DNA of 64,000 bases from Pelomicrobium methylotrophicum (GTDB lineage Bacteria > Pseudomonadota > Gammaproteobacteria > Burkholderiales > UBA6910), in contig NZ_VPFL01000003.1 of assembly GCF_008014345.1 (NCBI RefSeq), positions 1-64,000 on the forward strand. Reading direction: 5' to 3'. This document shows, piece by piece, positions 43,471 through 51,822 of the stretch. The first letter of the stretch is position 1; every line of letters begins with the position of its first letter. A model generated the notes under the pieces. It made no database searches. It saw only the letters and a program-made list of their open reading frames with translations, and was not told the origin of the DNA. The translations under genes were made by a program, and so were the position numbers.

Positions 43471-44682
43471 TCAAACCCTGGCGGCGGTCATGTGAGGCGC
43501 GCCCCAAGTGGTGCGCCAGCGGGTCCTCACCCCGTAGAGCCCCGCGAGCGCCAGCAATCCCAGCCCCGCAAAGACAAGCAGCCCCAGCTGATAGTCTCCT
43601 GTCAGCTCTTTCGAGTAGCCCAGGCTGGAGGCGAGAAAGAAGCCGCCCAGCCCGCCCGCCATGCCCACCAGCCCCGTCATGACGCCGATCTCCTTCCGAA
43701 ACCGCTGGGGCACCAGCTGGAACACGGCACCGTTGCCCATGCCGAGGCACAGCATCGCCGCGACGAACACCGAAAGCGCCATCCATGCCTGGCCCAAGCC
43801 GGTGGCTGCCAGCCCGATCAGAAGCGAGGCCAGCGTATACATGGCGAGCAGCGACCGGATTCCGCCCAAGCGGTCCGCCACCGCCCCGCCCACAGGACGC
43901 ACCAGGGAGCCGGCGAACACGCACGCGGCGGTGAAATAGCCGGCCGACACGGCGTCAAGACCGTACTGGTCATTGAAATAGATGGTCAGCGACGAGGCCA
44001 GGCCGACGAAGCCGCCGAAAGTGACGCTGTAGAAGAACATGAACCACCAGGCGTCCCGATCTTTAAGCACGCGCAAGTACTCGGCAAGCGGCTTGGGCGC
44101 CGGGCATTCCGGGCTGTCCTTGGCGAGCGCCAGATAGATCACAAGCGCGATGCCGAGCGGGATCAAGGCTAGACCGAAGACGTTGTTCCACCCGAACGCC
44201 TGAGCGAGCCCGGGGGCGAAGAGCGCCGCCAGCACCGTGCCGGAGTTGCCGGCGCCCGCGATGCCCAGGGCGGTTCCCTGGTGCTCGGGAGGATACCAGC
44301 GGGAAGCAAGCGGCAGCGCCACCGCAAAGGAGGCGCCCGCGACCCCCAGGAACGCGCCCAGGAGCAGCGCCTGCTGGAACGTGTGAATGCCCCACAGCCA
44401 TGCCACCGCGAGGGCGGCCATCACCACGACCTGTCCGACCACACCGGCGCGTTTGGGCTTCAAGTGATCCACCAGCACCCCCATGACGATGCGAAGCAAC
44501 GCGCCAGCGAGCACGGGAGTCGCCACCAGCAGCCCCTTTTGGCTCGCGGTGAGCCCCAGATCCGCCGCGATCTGCACCGCCAGCGGACCCAGAATCACCC
44601 ACACCATGAAGCTTAAATCGAAGTAAAGAAACGCCGCCAGCAGCGTGGGCGCGTGGCCCGACTTCCAGAAGCCTGCCTTCAT
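43471..44682 (-). CDS. Nitrate/nitrite MFS transporter (NarK/NasA, NNP family)
   Basis: A 403-residue carrier with 12 membrane segments. The nitrate signature is present in both halves: GIAGAGNSGTVLAALFAPGL near residue 137-156 and MGNGAVFQLVPQRF near 320. It brings nitrate into, or nitrite across, the inner membrane. Length fits the NarK1/NasA subgroup, probably a proton symporter. It lies 29 bp after the ABC ATPase gene and just before the kinase/phosphatase, so two uptake systems share one operon. Confidence 0.93.
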   Translation of the reverse strand: MKAGFWKSGHAPTLLAAFLYFDLSFMVWVILGPLAVQIAADLGLTASQKGLLVATPVLAGALLRIVMGVLVDHLKPKRAGVVGQVVVMAALAVAWLWGIHTFQQALLLGAFLGVAGASFAVALPLASRWYPPEHQGTALGIAGAGNSGTVLAALFAPGLAQAFGWNNVFGLALIPLGIALVIYLALAKDSPECPAPKPLAEYLRVLKDRDAWWFMFFYSVTFGGFVGLASSLTIYFNDQYGLDAVSAGYFTAACVFAGSLVRPVGGAVADRLGGIRSLLAMYTLASLLIGLAATGLGQAWMALSVFVAAMLCLGMGNGAVFQLVPQRFRKEIGVMTGLVGMAGGLGGFFLASSLGYSKELTGDYQLGLLVFAGLGLLALAGLYGVRTRWRTTWGAPHMTAARV

Positions 44683-44711
44683 TTGATTCGATTCCTTCCG
44701 ATCCAGGGATG

Positions 44712-45512
44712 TTAAGCCGCCGGGCGCATCTGGCGCCGGTACAAGAACTCGAGCACACGGCCCCGCAACTGGTGGTAACGCGCCTCGGCCGTCAGGGCCA
44801 CCCGGTCCCGGGGACGCGCCAAGTCCACCGGCACCACTTCTCCCACCGTCGCGGCGGGTCCGTTGGTCATTAGCACGATGGCATCCGACAGAAGCACCGC
44901 CTCGTCCACGTCGTGGGTGATCATGAGCACGGTGTTGCCGAGCCGGGCATGGATTTCCATCACCGAGTCTTGCAAGTGAGCCCGCGTCAGGGCATCCAGC
45001 GCGCCGAAGGGCTCATCCATCAGCAGCACTTTGGGCTCCATGGCAAGCGCCCGCGCGATTCCGACGCGCTGCTTCATGCCGCCGGAGATCTCCGAAGGAC
45101 GCTTGTCCTTGGCGGCCGCCAGGTGGGTGAGCTCCAAGTTGTAAAGTGTCCACTCGTGGCGCTCGGCGCGGGTCTTGCGGTCGCGGAACACCTTGTCCAC
45201 CGCCAGCCGCACGTTCTCGTACACCGTCAGCCACGGCAGCAGGGAGTGGTTCTGGAACACCACGGCCCGGTCGGGGCCGGGGCCGCGCACCTCGCGCCCG
45301 TCCAAAAGCACGATGCCCTCGGTCGCCTCAAGAAGGCCTGCCACGATGTTGAGCACCGTGGTCTTGCCGCACCCGGAATGGCCGATGATGGAAACAAAAG
45401 CGCCCCTGTCCACGGCCAGATCCACGTTCTCCACGGCGCAATATGCGCCCGTAGGCGTGTGGAAGGTCATGCCGACCCGTTCGAGCTGGAGATAGGAAGA
45501 CACGGTGCGCAC
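44712..45512 (-). CDS. nrtD: Nitrate ABC transporter, ATP-binding subunit
   Basis: A 266-residue ABC ATPase. Walker A is GHSGCGKTT, the Q-loop lies in VVFQNHSLLPWLTV, the signature is ISGGMKQRV, and Walker B is VLLMDEPFGALDALTR with the switch His in ITHDVDEA. The pattern is that of NrtD/CmpD/TauB-type importers. The translation start is GTG 45512 or the GTG 9 bases later; GAAGGA precedes both. Four bases separate it from nrtB. No second NrtC-like ATPase with a sensor domain is present. Confidence 0.92.
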   Translation of the reverse strand: MRTVSSYLQLERVGMTFHTPTGAYCAVENVDLAVDRGAFVSIIGHSGCGKTTVLNIVAGLLEATEGIVLLDGREVRGPGPDRAVVFQNHSLLPWLTVYENVRLAVDKVFRDRKTRAERHEWTLYNLELTHLAAAKDKRPSEISGGMKQRVGIARALAMEPKVLLMDEPFGALDALTRAHLQDSVMEIHARLGNTVLMITHDVDEAVLLSDAIVLMTNGPAATVGEVVPVDLARPRDRVALTAEARYHQLRGRVLEFLYRRQMRPAA

Positions 45513-45516
45513 TCCT

Positions 45517-46437
45517 TCAGCGGGCGTTGTAATCGAAGCGGCGCGAGAGCGCGTTCATCACCGCTTCCAGCACGATTCCGACAGCGCCGATCAAGACGAT
45601 GGCGACGATGATGCTGGGCACGGAGAGGTTGTTCCACTCATCCCAGACGAAGAAGCCAATGCCGATTCCGCCGGTCAGCATCTCGGCAGCGACGATCACC
45701 ATCCACGCGATGCCGAGGGACAGGCGCATGCCGGTTATCACGTAAGGGAGCGCTGCCGGCAGCATCACCTTGCGCGCGACCTCCAGCGGCCCCAGCTTGA
45801 GCACGGCCGCGACGTTGAGATAATCCTTCGGCACCGCCCGCACCCCCGCTGCCGTATTGATGATCATGGGCCAGATGCTGGTGATGAAGATGACGAACAC
45901 CGCCGACGGGTTCACCGCCTTGAATAGAAGCAGCCCGATGGGCAGCCACGCCAGGGGGCTCACCGGCCGCAGCACCTGGATGAGCGGCTGCCACGCCCGG
46001 TGGCAGGTGACGCTCATGCCCATGAGGAAGCCGACCGGAATCCCCACGAGCGCCGCGAGGCCGAACCCCGCCCCGACCCGCGCCAGCGAATAGGCAAGCT
46101 GCCAGCCAATTCCCTTGTCATTGGGTCCGTTGTCATAGAACGGATTGGCAAGCAGCTCGACGGCCCGATCCCAGGTCTCGCCCGGCGTGGGGAGCTCGGT
46201 CGCGATGTGCTCCTGCATGAAGGCCCAAGCCCCCAGCACGATGAGGAAAGTCAGTCCCGCCAGGGACATGGAAGTCAGGGCCGCGGCCGTCTTTGCAGCC
46301 AGCCGAGACCCGGGCTTACGCCCCACGCCGGCGGGCGTCACGCGCGGTGCGCCGCGCGACCGCGGCGTCGGGTCTCGCATCTCCGCCCGCCGTTCCTCGC
46401 GCACGACCATTGCCAGGTTGACAGGTTTTGCGGTCAT
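45517..46437 (-). CDS. nrtB: Nitrate ABC transporter, permease subunit
   Basis: A 306-residue inner-membrane permease. A polar N-terminus of about 55 residues precedes six membrane segments, and the coupling loop is EVARKVMLPAALPYVITGMR, the EAA motif that contacts the ATPase. WLPIGLLLFKAVNPSAVFVI is typical of NrtB/CmpB. GGAGAGCTCACT precedes the ATG. Middle gene of nrtA-nrtB-nrtD. Confidence 0.92.
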   Translation of the reverse strand: MTAKPVNLAMVVREERRAEMRDPTPRSRGAPRVTPAGVGRKPGSRLAAKTAAALTSMSLAGLTFLIVLGAWAFMQEHIATELPTPGETWDRAVELLANPFYDNGPNDKGIGWQLAYSLARVGAGFGLAALVGIPVGFLMGMSVTCHRAWQPLIQVLRPVSPLAWLPIGLLLFKAVNPSAVFVIFITSIWPMIINTAAGVRAVPKDYLNVAAVLKLGPLEVARKVMLPAALPYVITGMRLSLGIAWMVIVAAEMLTGGIGIGFFVWDEWNNLSVPSIIVAIVLIGAVGIVLEAVMNALSRRFDYNAR

Positions 46438-46491
46438 AGTGAGCTCTCCGGTTCGATCGGCCGCAGCCGCGGGTGCATCGGCCCGAAGCGG

Positions 46492-47916
46492 CTACGCATT
46501 CAGTTTCGCCAGATCAGACATCGCCACCTTCATGTTCTTGATCTTGAACCCGGCTAAGTACTGCATGAGCTTGCTCGGGTCATAGCGCATGCCATCGAAG
46601 AACAGGTCCAGCCCCATCTCGATGGGCTGGGTGGCCTGGGTCAGCGTCCACTTGCCTTGGTGGACGCCTTCCGGCTTGTGGTCGATCGTGGGGTAGGGAA
46701 TGCCCAGTTCCTTGGCCGCCTCCCGATAGAGGTCCGCCCGATACACGGAAGCGGCCGTTTTCTTGATGTCGATGGGCGTTTCAATCTGGCCCCAGCGCAA
46801 CATCTGGGTGAGAAACCACGCCGCGTGGGACTGCCAGGGAAAGGTGGCGGCGTAGCGGTAGAAGACGTTGAAGTCCGGAAGCGGCCGGGGCTGCTCGCCC
46901 TTCGCATAACGGAAGGTGCCCGTCATGGACATCTTCACCACCTCCTCGGGGGCGTTCACGTAGGCCTTTTGGGAGATGATTCTCACCACTTCCATGCGGT
47001 TCTCCGGCTTGTCCATCCACTGGGCCGCTTCGAGCAGCGCCTTGATCACCGCCTTGTGGGTGTTGGGATGTCTTTCCACCCACTCCAGGTTCACGCCGAA
47101 GACCTTCTCCGGGTTGTTGTTCCAGATCTCGTGGCTGGTGATGAGCACGCGGCCGATGCCCATCTCCACCGCCCGCTCGTTCCACGGCTCGCCGACGCAG
47201 TAGCCGACGATGTTCTTGGCGTTCAGGTTGGCCACCATCTGGGGGGGCGGAATGACGATCAGCCGCACGTCGTTGTCGGGATCGATGCCCGCGGAGGCCA
47301 TCCAGTAACGGATCTGGTAGTTGTGGGTGGACACCGGAAAGACCATGGCAAACGTCATAGGCGGTTTTCCCGCGGCCTTGTCCGCGTCGATCACCTTCTT
47401 GAGCGCCCGAGCACTCAAGGGGCGCTCGCTCATCGCCGCCGGATCGGCTTCCACCATCCGCTCGTAGAGCTCGTTGGAAACGGTGATGGCGTTTCCGTTG
47501 AGATCCATGCTGAAGGCGGTGATGGTGGGCTTGGGCGTGGCGCCGATTCCGAGGGAGGCGGCGATCGGCATCCCAGCCAGCATGTGGGCGCCATCCAGCG
47601 CGCCGATCGCCACTTTGTCCCGTATGTTGGCCCAGGAAGCCTCCTTCGACACCGTGACGTCGAGGCCGTACTTCTTGAAGTAGCCCTTCTCGAATGCCAC
47701 CACGATGGGCGCGCAATCGGTGAGGGGAATGATGCCGAGCGTGAGCTTGGTCTTCTCCAGACCTTCGGATCCTGCCGCCCACGCGGCCGAGCGGATGGCG
47801 GGCGGCACCAGCGACAGGATGGAGGCGCCGGCCGCCACGCCGGCCAGCTTGATCACGCGGCGCCGCTCCGGGTTGGCAGGACCCGGATGGCCGTTGCAAT
47901 GCGTGCTTTCGGTCAT
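46492..47916 (-). CDS. nrtA: Nitrate ABC transporter, substrate-binding protein
   Basis: A 474-residue NrtA/CmpA-like binding protein. The N-terminus has a twin-arginine signal (RRRVIKLAGVAAGASILSLV), so it is exported folded. LGIIPLTDCAPIVVAFEKG begins the mature domain, and YCVGEPWNERAVEMG and WMDKPENRMEVV are family blocks. ATG 47916 has GAGGAGACGAA upstream; a longer frame runs back into the terminator hairpin of the leader and is rejected. It is an export-competent transporter subunit, not the cytoplasmic NasS sensor. Confidence 0.92.
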   Translation of the reverse strand: MTESTHCNGHPGPANPERRRVIKLAGVAAGASILSLVPPAIRSAAWAAGSEGLEKTKLTLGIIPLTDCAPIVVAFEKGYFKKYGLDVTVSKEASWANIRDKVAIGALDGAHMLAGMPIAASLGIGATPKPTITAFSMDLNGNAITVSNELYERMVEADPAAMSERPLSARALKKVIDADKAAGKPPMTFAMVFPVSTHNYQIRYWMASAGIDPDNDVRLIVIPPPQMVANLNAKNIVGYCVGEPWNERAVEMGIGRVLITSHEIWNNNPEKVFGVNLEWVERHPNTHKAVIKALLEAAQWMDKPENRMEVVRIISQKAYVNAPEEVVKMSMTGTFRYAKGEQPRPLPDFNVFYRYAATFPWQSHAAWFLTQMLRWGQIETPIDIKKTAASVYRADLYREAAKELGIPYPTIDHKPEGVHQGKWTLTQATQPIEMGLDLFFDGMRYDPSKLMQYLAGFKIKNMKVAMSDLAKLNA

Positions 47917-47953
47917 TTCGTCTCCTCGAAACAGGTTATCCAAAAGACAACAC

Positions 47954-48071
47954 AAAAAAAGAAAGCGCCCTGACATTGTGGTTTGCTCCACAATTCAGGA
48001 CGCCTTTGTCCTTCCGCTGGGCGGGTCTTTCCCGCGCCCCGCCCAGCGGCTGCGCTCCGACGCTGGAACGC
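47954..48071 (-). promoter_or_regulatory. ANTAR-type two-hairpin attenuator in the nrtA leader
   Basis: On the minus strand, P1 (48071-48052) is GCGTTCC-AGCGTC-GGAGCGC and P2 (48012-47997) is AGGAC-AAAGGC-GTCCT; both loops have A1 and G4. P2 shares GTCCT with the 5' arm of a long terminator stem (GGCGTCCTGA, then ATTGTGG/CCACAAT around AGCAAA, then GTCAGGGCGC), followed by TTTCTTTTTTT (47964-47954). The 39-base linker holds a 12-bp hairpin (48014-48049, CCGCTGGGCGGG arm). The geometry predicts antitermination by an ANTAR protein. Confidence 0.88.
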
Positions 48072-48089
48072 TTGCCCGAAGGCCTTTCA

Positions 48090-48105
48090 TGCAGGGAGCA
48101 TGCCA
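48090..48105 (-). promoter_or_regulatory. Sigma-54 promoter of the nrt operon
   Basis: Minus strand TGGCATGCTCCCTGCA has the -24 TGGCA and -12 TGC elements with GG-N10-GC spacing. Transcription should start near 48079, just before hairpin P1. Confidence 0.82.
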
Positions 48106-48190
48106 GCTCCCCGCATCCCGCATTTTTCCAGACGCGCCAAGGTGTTGCAGGCCGATCCCGCCATCGCCGGCCGTGCCCGCCATGCCGCCC

Positions 48191-48216
48191 GCACCATCGC
48201 GGTGCGCCGCTGCACC
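48191..48216. promoter_or_regulatory. NtrC-type site upstream of nrtA
   Basis: GCACC-ATCGC-GGTGC at 48191-48205 is a perfect NtrC dyad, centred 107 bases from the -12 element. A half site, TGCACC, lies at 48211-48216. The dyad overlaps the spacer just after the ANTAR gene. Confidence 0.8.
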
Positions 48217-48219
48217 AAA

Positions 48220-48792
48220 TCAGCCCAATCGTTTCATGATATCGATCACATCCCGCGCCACGTCCGCCAGCCGCATCTTCCTGTCCATGGCCATCTTGCG
48301 CAGGAGGCGGTACGCCTCCTCCTCATCGACGCCACGCGCCTTCATGATGAGGCCCTTGGCGCGCTCGACCACCTTGCGCTCGTCAAGGCGCGCTTGCGCT
48401 TCCGCCAGCGCCCGTCTGAGCGCCTGGTCCGCCTCGAAGCGCGCAATCGCCACGCGTAGAATACTGTCGATGCGCGCGGGGTCGATGCCGTCCACCACGT
48501 AAGCCGAAACGCCCGCCCGAATGGCCGCCTCGATGGTCTGCGCGCTCCGGTCGGCAGTGAACAGGACGATGGGCCGCGGCGTCGCACGGGTCACGGCGCA
48601 GAGCTGCTCCAGCACGTCGCGGCTCGGGGAGTCGGCGTCGACGATGACCACATCGGGCTTGAGTTTCAGGACCAGCTCGTGGAGCTCGAAAGCCGAGCGC
48701 GCCTGGGCTGCCACCTCGCACCCTACCGCGGTCAGGGCTTCCTTGAGCAGGCCCACATCCCTGGCCGTATCGTCCACCAGAATCACGCGCAT
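48220..48792 (-). CDS. ANTAR-domain antitermination regulator, NasT-like (copy 1)
   Basis: A 190-residue response-regulator-like protein. The receiver half (MRVILVDDTARDVGLLKEAL) has acidic residues Asp7/8 and the phosphorylatable position in VIVDADSPSRD near 51-59, a typical NasT sequence. The C-terminal ANTAR domain (ERKVVERAKGLIMKARGVDE, then EAYRLLRKMAMDRKMRLADV) binds tandem hairpins in nascent RNA. It is the last gene of the flavocytochrome-cytochrome-globin cluster and lies just before the nrt leader. No NasS nitrate sensor gene is next to it. Confidence 0.93.
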   Translation of the reverse strand: MRVILVDDTARDVGLLKEALTAVGCEVAAQARSAFELHELVLKLKPDVVIVDADSPSRDVLEQLCAVTRATPRPIVLFTADRSAQTIEAAIRAGVSAYVVDGIDPARIDSILRVAIARFEADQALRRALAEAQARLDERKVVERAKGLIMKARGVDEEEAYRLLRKMAMDRKMRLADVARDVIDIMKRLG

Positions 48793-48928
48793 GGAAGCAC
48801 CGTTGATCTTTCACGTAACCTCGCAAAAAAGAGACGCCGCCCGTGCCCCCACCATTCCCACGCCTCCTTGCGGGGGAAAGGGGCGCCGCCTCATGCCGGC
48901 TCGAACCAGCGCCCGGCCGCGCGGCCGC

Positions 48929-49348
48929 TCAAGCGACGGCGGTCGCCGCTGCCGCCTCCTTCATCACGCCGGCCAAAAGTCCGTAGGCGGTGGCCCACGC
49001 CTGTCTCACCTCCGGCGTGAAGGACGGTCCCAAGCCTTGCTCCAGCGTCCAGAGGAGCGCTGCGCCCACCGTCTCGTAATGGGCCTCCTTGACGCCGTAG
49101 CCCACGTGCCGGCGGCCCAGGGCTTGCACCGCCGGCACGATCTCGTTCAACCGGGTCAGGCCGTTGACCGCGGTGTTGATCATGGCCATGAGCTTGCGCC
49201 CCTGCTCCACCATGTCGCCCTTGAACAGAGGTCGGAGCGACGGGTCCATCTCGAACAGCTTGTCGTAGAACAGCTTGGCGGCCTGGTCCTGGATGGGGAC
49301 GACCTTCGACCAGGTGGACTGCACAAGCGCGATCTGCTGGGGTGTCAT
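48929..49348 (-). CDS. Single-domain bacterial globin (Vitreoscilla-hemoglobin-like)
   Basis: A 139-residue globin without a reductase domain. The proximal His is in RRHVGYGVKEAHY (compare KHCQAGVAAAHY in VHb), and DPSLRPLFKGDM marks the CD region. Such globins bind O2 and NO, and with a reductase can oxidise NO to nitrate. In a nitrate/nitrite operon the likely role is NO protection. AAAGGAGC precedes ATG 49348. It is 14 bp after the small cytochrome c gene. Confidence 0.92.
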   Translation of the reverse strand: MTPQQIALVQSTWSKVVPIQDQAAKLFYDKLFEMDPSLRPLFKGDMVEQGRKLMAMINTAVNGLTRLNEIVPAVQALGRRHVGYGVKEAHYETVGAALLWTLEQGLGPSFTPEVRQAWATAYGLLAGVMKEAAAATAVA

Positions 49349-49362
49349 GGAAGCTCCTTTCC

Positions 49363-49719
49363 TTAAGGGGTGACCAAAATGATCATGTAATCGACGGCGG
49401 CCCTCACTTCGGCATCGGTCAAGCTCGCGTTGCCCCCGCGCGGCGGCATCTCGGTGCCGGCAGGCCCAATGAAGCCCACCAGCGCGTGGACATAGAGCGT
49501 GTCGCGCCCCTTGGCCAGGCGGGCGGCCCACGCGGCCTTGTCCTTGACTTGAGGCGCGTCCGACAAGGGGTTGGCGTGGCAGTCCCGGCAGTTGGCGAGC
49601 CAGACGGCGCGGCCGAGCCGTAGCTGCGGATCGTCAAATTCGGGGTACGCTGCGCCCGGCTCTCCCGCCGCAGGCACGGCAACGAGCGTAAGCAGCGCAG
49701 CCCATCGGCTTGGCTTCAC
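49363..49719 (-). CDS. Small periplasmic cytochrome c
   Basis: A 118-residue exported monoheme cytochrome. The signal peptide is about residues 1-19 (WAALLTLVAVPAAG). The heme site is CRDCH near residue 44, and the likely distal Met is in GTEMPPRGGN near 91, the pattern of cytochrome c5/c-551-type electron carriers. It lies 7 bp from the DUF3365 gene and 14 bp from the globin, so it belongs to the multiheme operon and could shuttle electrons to or from the 11-heme protein. Confidence 0.88.
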   Translation of the reverse strand: MKPSRWAALLTLVAVPAAGEPGAAYPEFDDPQLRLGRAVWLANCRDCHANPLSDAPQVKDKAAWAARLAKGRDTLYVHALVGFIGPAGTEMPPRGGNASLTDAEVRAAVDYMIILVTP

Positions 49720-49726
49720 CGTCGCC

Positions 49727-50308
49727 TCACTTCATGGGGATGCGCACCACGACGCCGCCCATCACGTCGCCCATCTTGAAGTCGCGGCGCGGGCTGTCCT
49801 TGTGATCGTTGTGGCAGGCGATGCAGGCCTTGGCCACGGCTTTGTCGGGATAGACCGCCGTGAAGTATTTCTTCCCGCCCAACGTTTCCTCTTTGTAGAA
49901 GGGCTGCCCTGGATTCTTGGCCACCGCCTCCAGCCCCTCTTTCTCCACCGGGGTCTTGGGGGCGTTTTGCTTGTTCACCGGCCACAGGGACAGGAGCGAA
50001 TAGGTGAAGCCGGCGTTCTTCTCAGCCACCATTTCCGCGCCGTAGCGGAACATCTGGGCCGGAAGCGGGAGTGCTTTCTCGTCCTTCCAGTGCTCGCTTG
50101 CCTTGATCACCTTCTCCTCGTTCTGCAGGCGATTCACGACCAGCCTCGTGTACACGGTGCGGTCCGACTCCATGATGGCGTGCAGCGCGTCGGCAATTTC
50201 CTTGTAGCTCCATCCGCTGGAGGCGTGGACGCTGGCGGCGGGGGTCAAGGCGGCAACGGCAACGCTCGACGCGAAACAGAGACGACGAATGGACTGGCGA
50301 ACACTCAT
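49727..50308 (-). CDS. DUF3365 (Tll0287-like) periplasmic heme protein
   Basis: A 193-residue exported protein. The signal peptide ends near SVHASSG. The DUF3365 fold (YGAEMVAEKNAGFTYSLLSL, PFYKEETLGGKKYFTAVYPD) carries one c-type heme site, ACIACHNDHKDSP, near residue 161, and finishes GDVMGGVVVRIPMK. Proteins of this family act as redox or gas-sensing heme proteins, often fused to kinases; this one is free. Co-transcription with the 11-heme cytochrome suggests a redox partner or sensor. Confidence 0.85.
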   Translation of the reverse strand: MSVRQSIRRLCFASSVAVAALTPAASVHASSGWSYKEIADALHAIMESDRTVYTRLVVNRLQNEEKVIKASEHWKDEKALPLPAQMFRYGAEMVAEKNAGFTYSLLSLWPVNKQNAPKTPVEKEGLEAVAKNPGQPFYKEETLGGKKYFTAVYPDKAVAKACIACHNDHKDSPRRDFKMGDVMGGVVVRIPMK

Positions 50309-50386
50309 GGATGTCCTCCTTTCGATCTAGGGTGAGAAAAAAGCGGAACGGATCTGAGATCCGCTTCCGCTGAAACCCGCGGCATT

Positions 50387-51814
50387 TCAACCACCCTCCT
50401 GGGTAGATCTGCGGCGCGATTCCTCGGCGCGCCGCTCAGCCTCCAGGGCCATGTCGATGCTTGGAACATGGTGGCGGGGCCGGCCCTTGAAGTTGCTCGC
50501 GACGAGCTGCGGGTCGGCCAGCGCGTCGATGGAAAACTTAAGGCCGTGGCAGTTCATGCACACCGGCCGGATCATCTTTTCGTTGGGACGCAACGTGTCG
50601 TTCTGGTTGTGCTGCACCAGAACGCGCTTGACCTCGTCCTGGCGGTGCTCAACGCGCGGCATGTGACAACTGGCGCAAGTGACGCCGCTGCCTTCTGGAA
50701 GCGCTCCCTTGAGCTCCTGCCGCCACAGTCCATAGTGCGGCGAATCCTTGTACGCCCGGCTGTGGCCGTCGTCGTGGCAGCCGAGGCACGCTTCCACCGC
50801 GGCCTGCTTCACGTCGAAGGAATGGGCGGCATGGCACGTGGTACAGCCGAGCGGTGTGTCATGGGCGTCGGGCTTCATGGGCAGACGGGCCGCCGCCGGC
50901 GTCATGGCCGGCAGTGCCCGGGCGAGCCGCATGCCGTGGCGGCCCGCCAGGAACCCCTTCACTTCGCTCTTGTGACAGCCGGCACACGCCTCAAAGCCGG
51001 GTTTCTCCGTCCAGCGCCGAGCTCCATCTCCCGCCGCGATTTCATGACAGCCGCTGCAGTTGACGCCGCTGCGGGCATGGGCGCTCGCGAGCCAATCATT
51101 CTTGATCGCAAGGTCTTGGCGCAGGTTCTCCCCCTGATCGGCGTCGGTCGCCGCCAGCGGTTTCAAGGGATAGCGGTCGATCGGGTAGTCGGAAAGCGCC
51201 TCCACCACTTTGGCAAAATCACGCCGCGGCAGCCGCCGCGCCTCCAGCACATCAGGCTCAGCGGCGTGCTTCACCAGGAAGTCCTCGTACAGCGCCCGGT
51301 TGTCGTGGAAGTTGTGGCAGCCGCTGGAAGCGCAGGTGTCGAACGCGAGCCCTCGATGGGTGGGACGTTCCTTGCCGACATCCCGGTGACAGATCACGCA
51401 GAAGTCCAGGGGCAGCGTCACGCCGGCGGTATGGGTGATCTCGGGACGATGTTCCACGTGACAAGTGACGCAATAGGCGGCATCGAGCCGGGCCGCCCGT
51501 TCGGCGTGACGGGGATCGGTGAACTTGCTCCTGGGATGGCTGTCCTGCGCCTCTTTGAGCTCGACCCCGTGGCAGTTGACGCAGGCTTCTTGCATTGCCT
51601 CCCGGCCGGCAAACGGGCTCGCGTGGCAGGCGTTGCAGGCCAGCTCGATCTGGTAGTGCCCGTGGCTGGTTGGGCCTGGCGTGAGCCAAGCCCGGGCCTC
51701 CCAGCGCCATGGACTCCCAGAGGCGTCGTTGAGCAGGAGGCCGGCGAGGAGGTAGCCCGCCAGCACGGCGGAGACGACGCTCCACAAGATCCACAGCTTC
51801 GAGCGCTGCGTCAT
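50387..51814 (-). CDS. Eleven-heme cytochrome c with HAO-like C-terminal half
   Basis: A 475-residue protein with an N-terminal membrane anchor (ILWSVVSAVLAGYLLAGLLL) and eleven heme sites: CxxCH at about residues 60, 78, 115, 139, 253, 277, 324, 343, 380 and 419, plus one CASSGCH (CX4CH) at 161. The first five hemes form a cytochrome-c3/NapC-like half. The last six, with AYKDSPHYGLW, GVTCASCHMPRV and CMNCHGLKFS, resemble the hydroxylamine-oxidoreductase-like multiheme family. ATG 51814 has GAGG upstream and begins 9 bases after the flavoprotein stop codon. It is predicted periplasmic and membrane-tethered, taking electrons from the fused membrane reductase. Nitrite or hydroxylamine as substrate is inference only. 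Confidence 0.88.
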   Translation of the reverse strand: MTQRSKLWILWSVVSAVLAGYLLAGLLLNDASGSPWRWEARAWLTPGPTSHGHYQIELACNACHASPFAGREAMQEACVNCHGVELKEAQDSHPRSKFTDPRHAERAARLDAAYCVTCHVEHRPEITHTAGVTLPLDFCVICHRDVGKERPTHRGLAFDTCASSGCHNFHDNRALYEDFLVKHAAEPDVLEARRLPRRDFAKVVEALSDYPIDRYPLKPLAATDADQGENLRQDLAIKNDWLASAHARSGVNCSGCHEIAAGDGARRWTEKPGFEACAGCHKSEVKGFLAGRHGMRLARALPAMTPAAARLPMKPDAHDTPLGCTTCHAAHSFDVKQAAVEACLGCHDDGHSRAYKDSPHYGLWRQELKGALPEGSGVTCASCHMPRVEHRQDEVKRVLVQHNQNDTLRPNEKMIRPVCMNCHGLKFSIDALADPQLVASNFKGRPRHHVPSIDMALEAERRAEESRRRSTQEGG

Positions 51815-51822
51815 GGGCCGCC

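Noticed and set aside
46492-47916. NrtA-like protein as the cytoplasmic NasS sensor
   Set aside because: It has a twin-arginine signal and is in an operon with permease and ATPase genes, so it is the transporter subunit.
47982-47987. AGCAAA loop of the nrtA terminator as an ANTAR hexaloop
   Set aside because: It has A at position 4 instead of G and belongs to the terminator stem; the loops AGCGTC and AAAGGC upstream fit the ANTAR rule.
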